From the NCBI GenBank assembly GCA_002403115.1, contig DHHE01000128.1, positions 1 through 6,564 of the forward strand: a DNA stretch of 6,564 bases, in the 5' to 3' direction. A program made the position numbers and the translations under genes. The notes under the pieces are model-generated. The model was not told the origin of the DNA. It saw only the letters and a program-made list of their open reading frames with translations, and did no database searches. Below are positions 1-6,564 of this stretch, in pieces. Numbering within the stretch: the first letter of the stretch is position 1; every line of letters starts with the position of its first letter. Source of the DNA: a bacterium UBP2_UBA4780 (GTDB lineage: Bacteria > Edwardsbacteria > AC1 > EtOH8).

Positions 1-3000
1 CTACCGGCATCCGGCCGCCTTCCCCCCCAGGCCCAGCTCGTCGTAGAGCTTCCGGGCTCGCTCCACCAGCCCGTCGGCCCGGCCCTCCGCGTCCCGGCCC
101 GATTCCCGCAGCATGGTGGCGTATGAGTGGCAGAGGTCGGCCAGGACGCGGCGCTGTCCGGCCACCTCGAAGACGGACAGCGCCTTTTCGAAGTGAGCGG
201 CTGCTTCCTGATGCGCTCCCTCCAGTGCCCGGAGATTGCCGCAGGTCCATTCCACGTGGCCCGTCCGGACGACCGAGCCCAGCTCCTCCGCCAGTTTCCT
301 GGCCTTTTCGGCCAGGGCCTTGGCACCGGGAAGGTCTCCGCCGGCCGCCTTCAGGTCCGCCCAGCCGGTGTACACCTCGCAAAGCGAGGCCTTATCCCCC
401 ATCCCGATGAAGATCGGCTCCACCTCGCGGAAGTGCTCCTCGGCCTGGTCGGGCCGGCCCTCCATGTGCCTGATGTTGGCCAGGTTCAGCCCGGCGATGC
501 CCAACCCCTGCTTGAAGCCGATCTCCCGGGAGGTGTCCCGGTAGGCGGCGAACAGCTCGGCGGCCCTGCCCAGCTCGCCCCGCGCTTTGTATACCAGCCC
601 CATGTTTCCGAAGTTCATGGCCACCGCCATCCGGTCGCCCGCCTCCTGGTTTATGTCCAGCGACTTCTGGAAGAGGTCCAGGGCCAGGTCGTACTGCCCC
701 TGCTCCTGGTGGACGATGGCCATGTTTCCGTAGGCCGCCCCCAGTGCCTGCCTGTCGCCGATCCGGTCGGCCAGCTCCATGAAGCGGCGGTAGTATTCCA
801 GGGCGCGGTCCAGGTTGCCCTTGCTGTAGTGCATTATACCCAGGTTGCATAACGCGGCCCCCAGCGGCTGCTTGAGTCCGTTTTCGGTGCAGATGGAGGC
901 GCAGGTCTCGAACAGCCTGATGGCCCGGTCGTATTCGCCTTGGACATAGCATATCCCGCCCAGGCTGTTGAGCACCTTGATCCTGGCCTTGGCCATGGGA
1001 GTCCGGAACTCGCCCTTTCCCGATCCCGCCAGGTCGGCCTCGAGTATCCTGAGACCGGCCTCCCCCTCGCGCACCGCCGCCTCGGTGTCGCCCCGGATGC
1101 GCAGGATCCACGAACGCAGCACCCGGATCTCGGCCTGTTCCAGAAGCTCCTTCTCGCCCTTGGCCGGCAGATCCCCCTCGGCCGACCGCAGCAGCTCCAA
1201 GGCCCGGTCGTAACCGCCCTGCTTCTGGGCGATGTCGGCCTGCATCTTTCTGGCCCGGGCCCTGAGGACGGTGTCATCCCCGGCCTGCTGCTCCATCCTG
1301 CGGTACCAGGCGTCGGCCTCTTCCATCTCGGCCAGCAGCGAATGCAGCTCGCCCAGGGCGGCGCAGGCCCCGCAGAATTCCGCCTCCCGGCCCGGCATTT
1401 CCTCCAGGATCCCGGCCAGGCTCCGGTAGAACGAGATGGCCTCGTGGTTGGCGAAACGCTCCTTGGCCTTGCGGCCGGCCCTCCCCAGCCATTCCACCGC
1501 CTTGGCCTCGTCGTCGCTGTTGGAATAGTGGTGGGCCAGTATCTCGGCGAAGTCGTCCAGCCGTTCGGCGTAGGCCCGCTCGACGGCCCGGCCCGCCAGC
1601 CGGTGCAGCTCGCGCCGCCGCTTCTTGAGCAGGGCCTGGTAGGCCACCTCCTGGGACAGCGGGTGGCGGAAGGAGTACTCGGCCTCCGGGTCCCTGCCGG
1701 TCTCGGAGATGAAATCGAACTCCTCCAGGGTGGCCAGGTACAGGGTCAGCATCATGTCGTCCAGTCCGGACAGCGCCTCCAGCAGCCGGACCTGGAAGCT
1801 GCGCCCCAGGACCGAGGCCGTTTGCAATAATTCGCGCAGGTCGCTCTCCAGCCGGTCCAGCCTGGCGGCGATCACCGACTGGACGGTGTCCGGGATGGCC
1901 AGGGCGGAGACGTCCTCGGTCAGCCGCCAGACGCCGTGCCGGTAGGCCAGCACGCCCGAGTCGATCAGCGAGCGGACGATCTCCTCCAGGTAGAAGGGGT
2001 TGCCGCCCGATTTGGCCAGCAGCATGTCCTTGAACCCCTGCCCGATGCCGGGCACGTTGAGCAGGTTGAAGGCCAGGCTGGTTCCCGAGTCCTGGTCCAG
2101 GGGGTTGAGCACTATTTCTTTATAGCTAGTCCCCAGAGAGGCCCGGAACCCCTCCCGGGACTGCCGCCCGCCGGCGTCCCGCTCCGGCCGGGTCAGCGCC
2201 AGCATCCTCAGTGGGGCCGGCGCCGGACCGAACAGCTCCCGGAGAAACTCGGCCGTGGCCTCGTCGGCCCAATGGTGGTCGTCGACGACCAGCAGCACCG
2301 GAGTGCGCCCGGCCAGGGCCAGCAGGACCTTCTTCAGGCCCAGGTGCGTCCTGGCCCTGAGGGTCTTGGCGTCCAGGTACACCACCTTCTCGGCCATCTC
2401 GCCGGGAAGCTTGAGAGAGAACATGTGAGCCAGATAGGGGGCCACCTCCATCCAGCCGCCGGGCATCAGCTCCCGGCAGAGCCCCACGACCTTGTCCAGG
2501 ACCGCCCCCGGTTCGTCCCGGTCGCCTATCCCGAAGGTCGTTTCCAGCGCCTGGAGCACCGGCCAGTAGGGCATCTTATGGCCGTACGGGAGGCAGCGGC
2601 CCTCCAGCAGGCTGATGGCGATCCCCTGGGCGGCGACCGAGTCCTTCAGTTCCGAAAGAAGCCTCGACTTGCCCAGCCCGGCCTCGCCCACCACGAAGGT
2701 GACGCCGCCCCTTCCCTGTTCCAGCTCGCGGACATCGTCCATCAGCGCCGCCAGCTCCCGGTCCCGGCCGACCATGGGCGATGACAGCCCGGCGATGCCC
2801 CGCTTGGGCTCGGGCTTCTCCCGGAGCTTCACCGGCTGGAAGACGGCGATGGGCCGGTCGAATCCCTTGGCGGTGACCTTGGGCCGGGGCCGGTACTCGA
2901 ACAGGTAGCGGGTGGCGCGGAAGACCTGTTCCGAGACCAGGATATCGCCTGTCTGGGCGGCGTCCTTAAGGCGCGAGGCCAGGTTGACCGCCTCGCCCAT

Positions 3001-3402
3001 CACCGTGTACTCCCGCTTCTCGGCCGACCCGATCTCGCCCACCACCACCGTGCCGCTGTTGATGCCGACGTGCAGGCCCACCCGGCCCTTGATCTTGAGC
3101 CGGGCGGCCAGGTCCCGGTTCACCGCGTCCAGGCGGTCGAACATTCCCAGGGCCGCCCGCACCGCCCGCTCCGGGTCGTCCTCGTGGGCGCTGGGGTGCC
3201 CGAAGACGGCCATCACCAGGTCCCCCTCGTACTTGAGGACGGTGCCATCCTCCGAGGCGATCGGCTTGTTAAGGTGCTCGAAGGAGATGTTGACCGCCTC
3301 CCGCACCTCCTCGGGATCGAGCCTGGCCGACAGGGCGGTGAAGCCCGAAAGGTCGGCGAAGAGGATGGTCAGCAGGCGGAGTTCTTCGGTCTGAGGGGTC
3401 AT
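1..3402 (-). CDS. Class IIIb adenylyl cyclase - STAND ATPase - TPR fusion protein
   Basis: This complete 1133-residue gene ends in TAG at bases 3-1. Residues 1-190 form a class III cyclase domain: metal-binding D17 (FADLSGFT) and D61 (KYEGD), adenine-selecting K57, T133 (EYT), and transition-state N140 and R144 (VNLASR). K plus T in place of K plus D is the class IIIb pattern, so ATP to cAMP is predicted. After VGRDREL (211-217) comes an AAA/STAND NTPase with Walker A GEAGLGKS (239-246), Walker B LLVVDDHHWAD (370-380), SGGNPFYLEEI (465-475) and FRHPLSQEVAYQ (578-589). From about 610 to the end are TPRs; units from 809 to 1088 keep an exact 40-residue period. The order matches soluble adenylyl cyclase (ADCY10) and many bacterial cyclase-ATPase-TPR proteins. 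No membrane span is seen. The start overlaps the TPR gene's stop as ATGA, with only a weak GGA 6 nt upstream. The input signal is unknown; the ATPase and TPRs probably gate the cyclase. Confidence 0.93.
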   Translation of the reverse strand: MTPQTEELRLLTILFADLSGFTALSARLDPEEVREAVNISFEHLNKPIASEDGTVLKYEGDLVMAVFGHPSAHEDDPERAVRAALGMFDRLDAVNRDLAARLKIKGRVGLHVGINSGTVVVGEIGSAEKREYTVMGEAVNLASRLKDAAQTGDILVSEQVFRATRYLFEYRPRPKVTAKGFDRPIAVFQPVKLREKPEPKRGIAGLSSPMVGRDRELAALMDDVRELEQGRGGVTFVVGEAGLGKSRLLSELKDSVAAQGIAISLLEGRCLPYGHKMPYWPVLQALETTFGIGDRDEPGAVLDKVVGLCRELMPGGWMEVAPYLAHMFSLKLPGEMAEKVVYLDAKTLRARTHLGLKKVLLALAGRTPVLLVVDDHHWADEATAEFLRELFGPAPAPLRMLALTRPERDAGGRQSREGFRASLGTSYKEIVLNPLDQDSGTSLAFNLLNVPGIGQGFKDMLLAKSGGNPFYLEEIVRSLIDSGVLAYRHGVWRLTEDVSALAIPDTVQSVIAARLDRLESDLRELLQTASVLGRSFQVRLLEALSGLDDMMLTLYLATLEEFDFISETGRDPEAEYSFRHPLSQEVAYQALLKKRRRELHRLAGRAVERAYAERLDDFAEILAHHYSNSDDEAKAVEWLGRAGRKAKERFANHEAISFYRSLAGILEEMPGREAEFCGACAALGELHSLLAEMEEADAWYRRMEQQAGDDTVLRARARKMQADIAQKQGGYDRALELLRSAEGDLPAKGEKELLEQAEIRVLRSWILRIRGDTEAAVREGEAGLRILEADLAGSGKGEFRTPMAKARIKVLNSLGGICYVQGEYDRAIRLFETCASICTENGLKQPLGAALCNLGIMHYSKGNLDRALEYYRRFMELADRIGDRQALGAAYGNMAIVHQEQGQYDLALDLFQKSLDINQEAGDRMAVAMNFGNMGLVYKARGELGRAAELFAAYRDTSREIGFKQGLGIAGLNLANIRHMEGRPDQAEEHFREVEPIFIGMGDKASLCEVYTGWADLKAAGGDLPGAKALAEKARKLAEELGSVVRTGHVEWTCGNLRALEGAHQEAAAHFEKALSVFEVAGQRRVLADLCHSYATMLRESGRDAEGRADGLVERARKLYDELGLGGKAAGCR
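3399..3402 (-). promoter_or_regulatory. TPR gene-cyclase ATGA overlap
   Basis: The cyclase ATG (3402-3400) overlaps the TPR gene stop TGA (3401-3399) by four bases. Upstream there is only a weak GGA at 6 nt, so initiation on the cyclase is probably coupled to translation of the TPR protein, tying the amounts of the two proteins together. Confidence 0.8.
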
Positions 3403-4832
3403 GTCAAATCCGTTGTTTTCTTTTTGTCCCCGAGCTCCTCCAGGGCGTGGCGGTAGACGAGCTTTGGGGTCTGGCCGTAGAGCCTGCCGAAAAGTTCCCT
3501 GGCGCTGTCCCGGGCGCCAGCGTCGCGGTCCAGCCGGTACAGCTGGAGAAATATGTCCGCCCGCTGTTCGTCCGTCTCGGCCCCGGCCATCAGGGCCCTG
3601 AGTTCGGCGGCGCCCCTGACGGGATCGGCCCGTCCCGCGGCCGCGGCCAGCAGTACCCGGGCCTCGAAAGCCGTCTCACTCCTCCCCACCAGCCGGGCCC
3701 CCTCCAACGCCTCTTGGGCGGCTTCCTCGGCCTGGCTGGCCCGACCCTGCTCCAGCCTCAGCCTGGCCAGCTGGGTCAGGTAGCCGCAGAGATAGTGGTT
3801 CAGCTGTATCTCCCGGGCGATGGCCACCGCCTCCTCCAGGCACCTCTCTGACGCCTCCAGGTCGCGATTGAGCATCTCGAGGTGGGACAGCATGCTCAGC
3901 CCGAAGCTGAGCACCGGGCGGTCGCCGAAACCGCGGGAGATGCCGACCTGCTCCAGGAAGCATCTTTCCGAGAGCCCCCGGTCTCCCAGGTTGGCGTAAA
4001 CCACCCCCAGATTTACCATGGCGTAGCTGGCGTGCATCTGGTCGCCCAGCTCCCTGAAAATCTCCAGCTGGCGGTTGAAGCCCTCAAGGGCCAGCGTGAA
4101 GTCCTCCCTCTTCTCGTGGATGATGGCGATGTTGCCCACCCCGAAGGCGATGGCCTGCTTGTCGCCGACAATTTGGGCGTACTTGAGCGCCTCCTGGTAG
4201 TGCCACAGGGCCTGGTCATGCCGTCCCCTGTCCAGATGGACGTTCCCCATGTTCCCCAGGGCCATGTAGGATCTTATCAGGTCCCGGCGCTTTTCGGCCC
4301 CCTCAAGCTGCTCCCGGTAGCACTCCATGGCCTGATCGTACTCGGCCCGCTCGTAGTGCAACAGGCCGATGTGGCTCAGGGCCAGGCCGACGTCCGTCTC
4401 CATCGACATCTCCCGCGATAGCTCCAGGTACTCCCGGTAGCACTCCATGGCCTGGTCCAGCTGCGACCGGTGGTAGAGAATATTGCCCATGTGGCTCATG
4501 GCCGAGGCTATCCCCTTCTTGTCTCCGGCGGAACGGTAATAATCCAAGGAGGCCTTGGCCAGATCGATGGCCTCCTGGTGCTTCCCCCTGATGATCAGGA
4601 TCGACGACAGCCTGTCCCCGGCGGAGGCTATCGCCTCCGGGCCGCCGGCCAGGCGGGCCATATCGAGGTTTTTCCGCAGCAGCCTCTCGGCCCTCTCCCA
4701 GTCGCCGACCGTGCGGCATACCTGCGCTAAATGCAAATAGACTCTCCAGGGATGGTACTCCCTTCCCCCGTCCTGGCGGATTTTCTCCGACCAGTACAGG
4801 CCGCGGCCGCCGGGCCCCGCAGTCCGGCTCAT
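3399..4832 (-). CDS. TPR-repeat protein, partner-like to the adjacent cyclase
   Basis: This 477-residue protein consists almost wholly of tetratricopeptide repeats. Nine units follow each other with an exact 40-residue period and no indels (about 30-69, 70-109 and so on to 350-389), then a degenerate helical tail ends in LYGQTPKLVYRHALEEL. Typical unit features are A/G at the first-helix positions (HMGNILY, NMGNVHL, NLGVVYA) and Y/L-D-Q-A in the second helix. No signal peptide, membrane span or catalytic domain is visible, so it is probably a cytoplasmic scaffold. The ATG at 4832 overlaps the waaA stop as ATGA; the nearest purine-rich stretch, AAAGG (4848-4844), is 11 nt away, so coupling rather than a strong ribosome site may drive initiation. 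The frame stays open a further 117 codons upstream, but that part is Arg/Gly/Pro-rich and is only a shadow of waaA. It resembles the TPR half of the downstream cyclase, which suggests duplication or a binding partner. The ligand is unknown. Confidence 0.9.
   Translation of the reverse strand: MSRTAGPGGRGLYWSEKIRQDGGREYHPWRVYLHLAQVCRTVGDWERAERLLRKNLDMARLAGGPEAIASAGDRLSSILIIRGKHQEAIDLAKASLDYYRSAGDKKGIASAMSHMGNILYHRSQLDQAMECYREYLELSREMSMETDVGLALSHIGLLHYERAEYDQAMECYREQLEGAEKRRDLIRSYMALGNMGNVHLDRGRHDQALWHYQEALKYAQIVGDKQAIAFGVGNIAIIHEKREDFTLALEGFNRQLEIFRELGDQMHASYAMVNLGVVYANLGDRGLSERCFLEQVGISRGFGDRPVLSFGLSMLSHLEMLNRDLEASERCLEEAVAIAREIQLNHYLCGYLTQLARLRLEQGRASQAEEAAQEALEGARLVGRSETAFEARVLLAAAAGRADPVRGAAELRALMAGAETDEQRADIFLQLYRLDRDAGARDSARELFGRLYGQTPKLVYRHALEELGDKKKTTDLT
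4311..4334. repeat. 24-bp direct repeat within the TPR gene, copy A
   Basis: These 24 bases are identical to 4431-4454, exactly 120 bp (one 40-residue TPR unit) away. They encode the octapeptide QAMECYRE in the fourth TPR unit. Silent positions are also identical, and flanking stretches match well (around 4370 and 4490), which suggests a recent tandem duplication of one TPR unit. Confidence 0.85.
4431..4454. repeat. 24-bp direct repeat within the TPR gene, copy B
   Basis: This is the second copy of the 24-base repeat, encoding QAMECYRE in the third TPR unit. Its distance of exactly 120 bp from copy A keeps the TPR register, so loss or gain of a whole unit by recombination would stay in frame. 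Confidence 0.85.
4829..4832 (-). promoter_or_regulatory. waaA-TPR gene ATGA overlap
   Basis: The ATG of the TPR gene (4832-4830) overlaps the waaA stop TGA (4831-4829) by four bases. This arrangement commonly allows the ribosome ending one gene to re-initiate on the next. No strong Shine-Dalgarno lies at ideal spacing, so coupling may matter. Confidence 0.8.
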
Positions 4833-6115
4833 GCCCGGAGCGCCCTTTCCATGGCCTCGGCCGTTTTCCGGACCGCCCCCCTCCCGGATTCGACCGCCTG
4901 CCTGGCCCTGTTCCCGGCATCGCGCCTGGAACCGTGGTCCTCCATCCATCCAGTAAGGACCGTTCGCAGCTCTTCGGCCGAGCCGACCTGCGCCGCGCCG
5001 CCGCCTTCCAGCAGGCAGCGGGCGCTCTCGGCCGCGTTGAACATGTGCGGCCCGAAGATCACGGGGAGCCCCAGCCCGGCCGGCTCCAGGGGGTTGTGGC
5101 CGCCCACCGGAGCCAGGCTGCCGCCCACGAAGGCCATGTCCCCGGCGGCGTAGGCCGTGGTCAGCTCGCCCAGGGTGTCCCACAGCATTATCCGCCGAGC
5201 CTCCGAGAGTTTATCTTTCAGGCTTCGCCTGGCGAACTCCAATCCATTTTCTTTAAGGATTCCGGCGACCTTCACGAACCTGTCCGGGTGCCTGGGAGCT
5301 ATTATCAATTTTGATTTTTGATTTTTGATTTTTGATTTTCCCAGAGCACCTTGCCAGGCCTCCAGCACCGCCTCCTCCTCGCCCTCCCGGGTGCTGCCGG
5401 CCACCAGCACCAGATCGTCGGACGCGATCCCCAGCGCCTCGCGAAGCACTGATTTCCCCTCTTTCGCCGGCGGTCCGGCCATCACGTCGTGCTTGAGGTT
5501 CCCGGCCACCATGATGTTCGCATTTACGCCGGCCAGCGACCGGAACCTGTCGGCGTCGGCCTGCGACTGGCAGGCGATCAGCGCCGCCCGGGCCAGGAGC
5601 GGGCCGAACAGAAAGCGGAGCGCCCGGTACCAGGGCAGCGACCGCTCCGAGAGCCTGGCGTTCACTAGGAACAGCGGGATCCCCTTCAGACCGCACAGCC
5701 ACATGAGGTTCGGCCAGAGCTCGGTCTCGCAGACCAGGACCATCCCGGGTTTGATCCGCCCCAAGGCGCGGAGCTGGGCCCACCACAGGTCCAGGGGAAA
5801 GAAGAAGGCCCGGCCGCTTTCTCCCAGGACCAGTCGGGCGGCCTCCCGCCCGGTGCCGGTCATGGTGGACAGGGCTACGGGCTTGTCCGGCCATCGCGAC
5901 CTGATCTCGGCCAGCAGAGGCCGGATCATCATCACCTCGCCCACCGAGGCCGCGTGCACCCAGACGGCCGGGCCGCGAAGCCTGGGGGTCTGGCCGCATC
6001 GCTCCCGCCACTTGGCCGAGCCCGTCAGACAGGCCGCCAGAAGGAACGGCAAGGCCGGCAGTGCCGCCATGGTCGACAATATATTGTATAGGGCCAGGCC
6101 CGGCAGCAACCCCAT
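4829..6115 (-). CDS. waaA: 3-deoxy-D-manno-octulosonic acid (Kdo) transferase
   Basis: This is a 428-residue GT30 glycosyltransferase of normal family length. It moves Kdo from CMP-Kdo to lipid A precursor at the cytoplasmic face of the inner membrane. Residues about 3-32 form a hydrophobic N-terminal anchor. The N-domain has HAASVGE (54-60), whose Glu aligns with the family's catalytic base, and ETELWPN (130-136). The C-domain has GNLKHD (205-210), APRHPDR (273-279) and the donor-site motif VGGSLAPVGGHNPLEPAG (330-347). The ATG at 6115 is chosen because GGGAAG (6127-6122) sits 6 nt upstream; the GTG at 6118 would leave only 3 nt. The start overlaps the kinase stop as TGATG, and the stop overlaps the next start as ATGA. 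One oddity is KSKIKNQKSK (260-269), encoded by an AT-rich 7-bp tandem repeat just before the PRHPDR strand. One cannot tell from sequence whether it adds one or several Kdo residues. Confidence 0.95.
   Translation of the reverse strand: MGLLPGLALYNILSTMAALPALPFLLAACLTGSAKWRERCGQTPRLRGPAVWVHAASVGEVMMIRPLLAEIRSRWPDKPVALSTMTGTGREAARLVLGESGRAFFFPLDLWWAQLRALGRIKPGMVLVCETELWPNLMWLCGLKGIPLFLVNARLSERSLPWYRALRFLFGPLLARAALIACQSQADADRFRSLAGVNANIMVAGNLKHDVMAGPPAKEGKSVLREALGIASDDLVLVAGSTREGEEEAVLEAWQGALGKSKIKNQKSKLIIAPRHPDRFVKVAGILKENGLEFARRSLKDKLSEARRIMLWDTLGELTTAYAAGDMAFVGGSLAPVGGHNPLEPAGLGLPVIFGPHMFNAAESARCLLEGGGAAQVGSAEELRTVLTGWMEDHGSRRDAGNRARQAVESGRGAVRKTAEAMERALRA
5309..5339. repeat. Perfect 7-bp tandem repeat inside waaA
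   Basis: These 31 bases repeat with an exact period of 7 (about 4.4 copies; plus-strand unit TTTTTGA, with G at 5313, 5320, 5327 and 5334). The tract is almost pure A/T within G+C-rich coding DNA. On the coding strand the unit AAATCAA gives the same cyclic heptapeptide K-S-K-I-K-N-Q in all three frames, because three units equal seven codons. In waaA it encodes residues 260-269, a basic polar loop between the WaaA helix ending GALG and the strand leading to PRHPDR. Confidence 0.97.
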
Positions 6116-6127
6116 CACCAGCTTCCC
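6113..6127 (-). promoter_or_regulatory. rfaE1-waaA stop/start overlap with ribosome binding site
   Basis: The minus strand reads GGGAAG, six bases, then ATG at 6115. The kinase stop TGA (6117-6115) shares its last base with this ATG, giving TGATG. A GTG at 6118 is in the same frame and would make a GTGA overlap instead. The better spacing of the purine-rich site favours the ATG. Either way waaA translation is probably coupled to rfaE1. Confidence 0.75.
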
Positions 6128-6564
6128 AGGGCCTTTCTCAATTCGACGGGGGTGACCGCGGCCACCCCGAACTTTGAGATCTCGACCCCGGCCGCGTGGT
6201 TGGCCAGGACCGCCGCCTCCTCGAACCCGGCCCCGGAGGCCAACGCCAGGGTGATGGCGGCGATGACCGTGTCCCCGGCCCCGGAGACGTCGTAGACCTC
6301 GCGGGCCGCGGTCGGTATGTGCTTGATGGTCCTTCCGGGCAGGCAGAGGAACATCCCCCGCTCCCCGGCCGTGATCAGCACCGCCCCGGCCTCCAGCTTC
6401 TCCAGCAGGATCTTCCCGGCCCTGGCCAGGTCCCGGGCGTTTTTGAGCTTCAGGCCCAGGGCCCGCTCGGTCTCGTGGACGTTGGGCTTGAACAGGGTCA
6501 CCCCCTTGAAATCGAGGAAGTGGTTGAACTTGGGGTCCACTGTTACTATTTTTTTATAGTGTCG
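6115..6564 (-). CDS. rfaE1: D-glycero-beta-D-manno-heptose-7-phosphate kinase, C-terminal part (5' end outside window)
   Basis: This is the last 149 residues of a PfkB/ribokinase-family sugar kinase. The frame is open to the right edge, so the gene starts beyond the window; the GTG at 6540 is an internal Val codon in a core strand (KKIVTVDPK), not a start. Visible family features are the D-P-K strand, the FKPNVHE segment typical of heptose kinases (T/K-P-N-x-x-E), the ITAGERGM strand, and PfkB signature 2, DVSGAGDTVIA, with the G-A-G-D anion hole and catalytic Asp, followed by the helix LANHAAGVEISKFG. RfaE1/HldE-N adds the 1-phosphate to heptose 7-phosphate in the cytoplasm on the route to ADP-heptose for the LPS inner core. 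The protein ends about 20 residues after that helix (LRKALGSW, then TGA), so the nucleotidyltransferase domain found in fused HldE is absent and must be encoded elsewhere. The next gene, waaA, supports the LPS role. Another PfkB sugar kinase is possible but less likely. Confidence 0.88.
   Translation of the reverse strand, partial: RHYKKIVTVDPKFNHFLDFKGVTLFKPNVHETERALGLKLKNARDLARAGKILLEKLEAGAVLITAGERGMFLCLPGRTIKHIPTAAREVYDVSGAGDTVIAAITLALASGAGFEEAAVLANHAAGVEISKFGVAAVTPVELRKALGSW

Noticed and set aside
2112..2135. AT-rich patch with CTAG inside the cyclase gene
   Set aside because: It reads through as ordinary ATPase-domain sequence (TSYKEIVL) and has no repeat or boundary that would mark an insertion.
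127..2784. Long open frames on the plus strand opposite the cyclase gene (for example 127-852, 940-1830, 1936-2784)
   Set aside because: They are antisense to a gene with clear domains and have biased, domain-free composition. Long antisense open frames are expected opposite G+C-rich codons.
3399..3402. TPR gene and cyclase as one gene split by a frameshift
   Set aside because: The cyclase begins with a complete catalytic domain shortly after its ATG, and the TPR protein ends with a natural-looking helical tail, so these are two genes with a 4-bp overlap.
4833..5183. N-terminal extension of the TPR protein by 117 codons
   Set aside because: The extension is Arg/Gly/Pro-rich and lies fully inside waaA in another frame. 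The ATG at 4832 gives the standard ATGA overlap and starts close to the first TPR.
5301..5340. AT-rich stretch as a promoter or a T-tract terminator
   Set aside because: It is a perfect 7-bp repeat within the waaA coding frame, with no hairpin before it and no gene start nearby.
6544..6558. Run of seven A on the coding strand near the right edge as a programmed slippage site or a promoter
   Set aside because: It encodes the Lys-Lys before a core strand of the kinase in an open frame, and nothing else there suggests frameshifting or initiation.

Overview
The window is wall-to-wall coding DNA on the minus strand: four consecutive genes with no intergenic space. It is G+C-rich (by eye about two thirds). 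Two genes belong to lipopolysaccharide inner-core synthesis, a heptose-phosphate kinase and the Kdo transferase, so the source is an outer-membrane-bearing (diderm) bacterium. The sequence does not fix the phylum. An AT-rich heptamer tract reading K-S-K-I-K-N-Q recalls repeats I associate with some cyanobacteria and uncultured candidate phyla, but that is a weak pointer.

In the direction of transcription (high to low coordinates) the order is: (1) the 3' part of rfaE1, a PfkB-family heptose-7-phosphate kinase, cut by the right edge (6564-6115); (2) waaA, Kdo transferase (6115-4829); (3) a 477-residue protein made almost only of 40-residue TPR units (4832-3399); (4) a 1133-residue class III nucleotide cyclase fused to a STAND-type ATPase and a long TPR array (3402-1). 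Every junction overlaps by 1 or 4 bases (TGATG or GTGA, ATGA, ATGA), which points to one polycistronic, translationally coupled transcript. No promoter, terminator, RNA gene, insertion sequence or CRISPR array is visible, and none is expected inside such a block.

The first two genes supply the heptose and Kdo steps of LPS core assembly. The last two look like a signalling pair: a predicted cAMP-forming, soluble-adenylyl-cyclase-like enzyme and a TPR protein that resembles its C-terminal array. Why they share an operon with LPS genes is open.

The most unusual element is a perfect 7-bp tandem repeat inside waaA. It encodes the same cyclic heptapeptide in all three frames of the coding strand. 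A change of one or two units would put waaA into a frame that stops within about 60 bp, so it could act as a slippage switch for waaA and, through coupling, for the two genes downstream.
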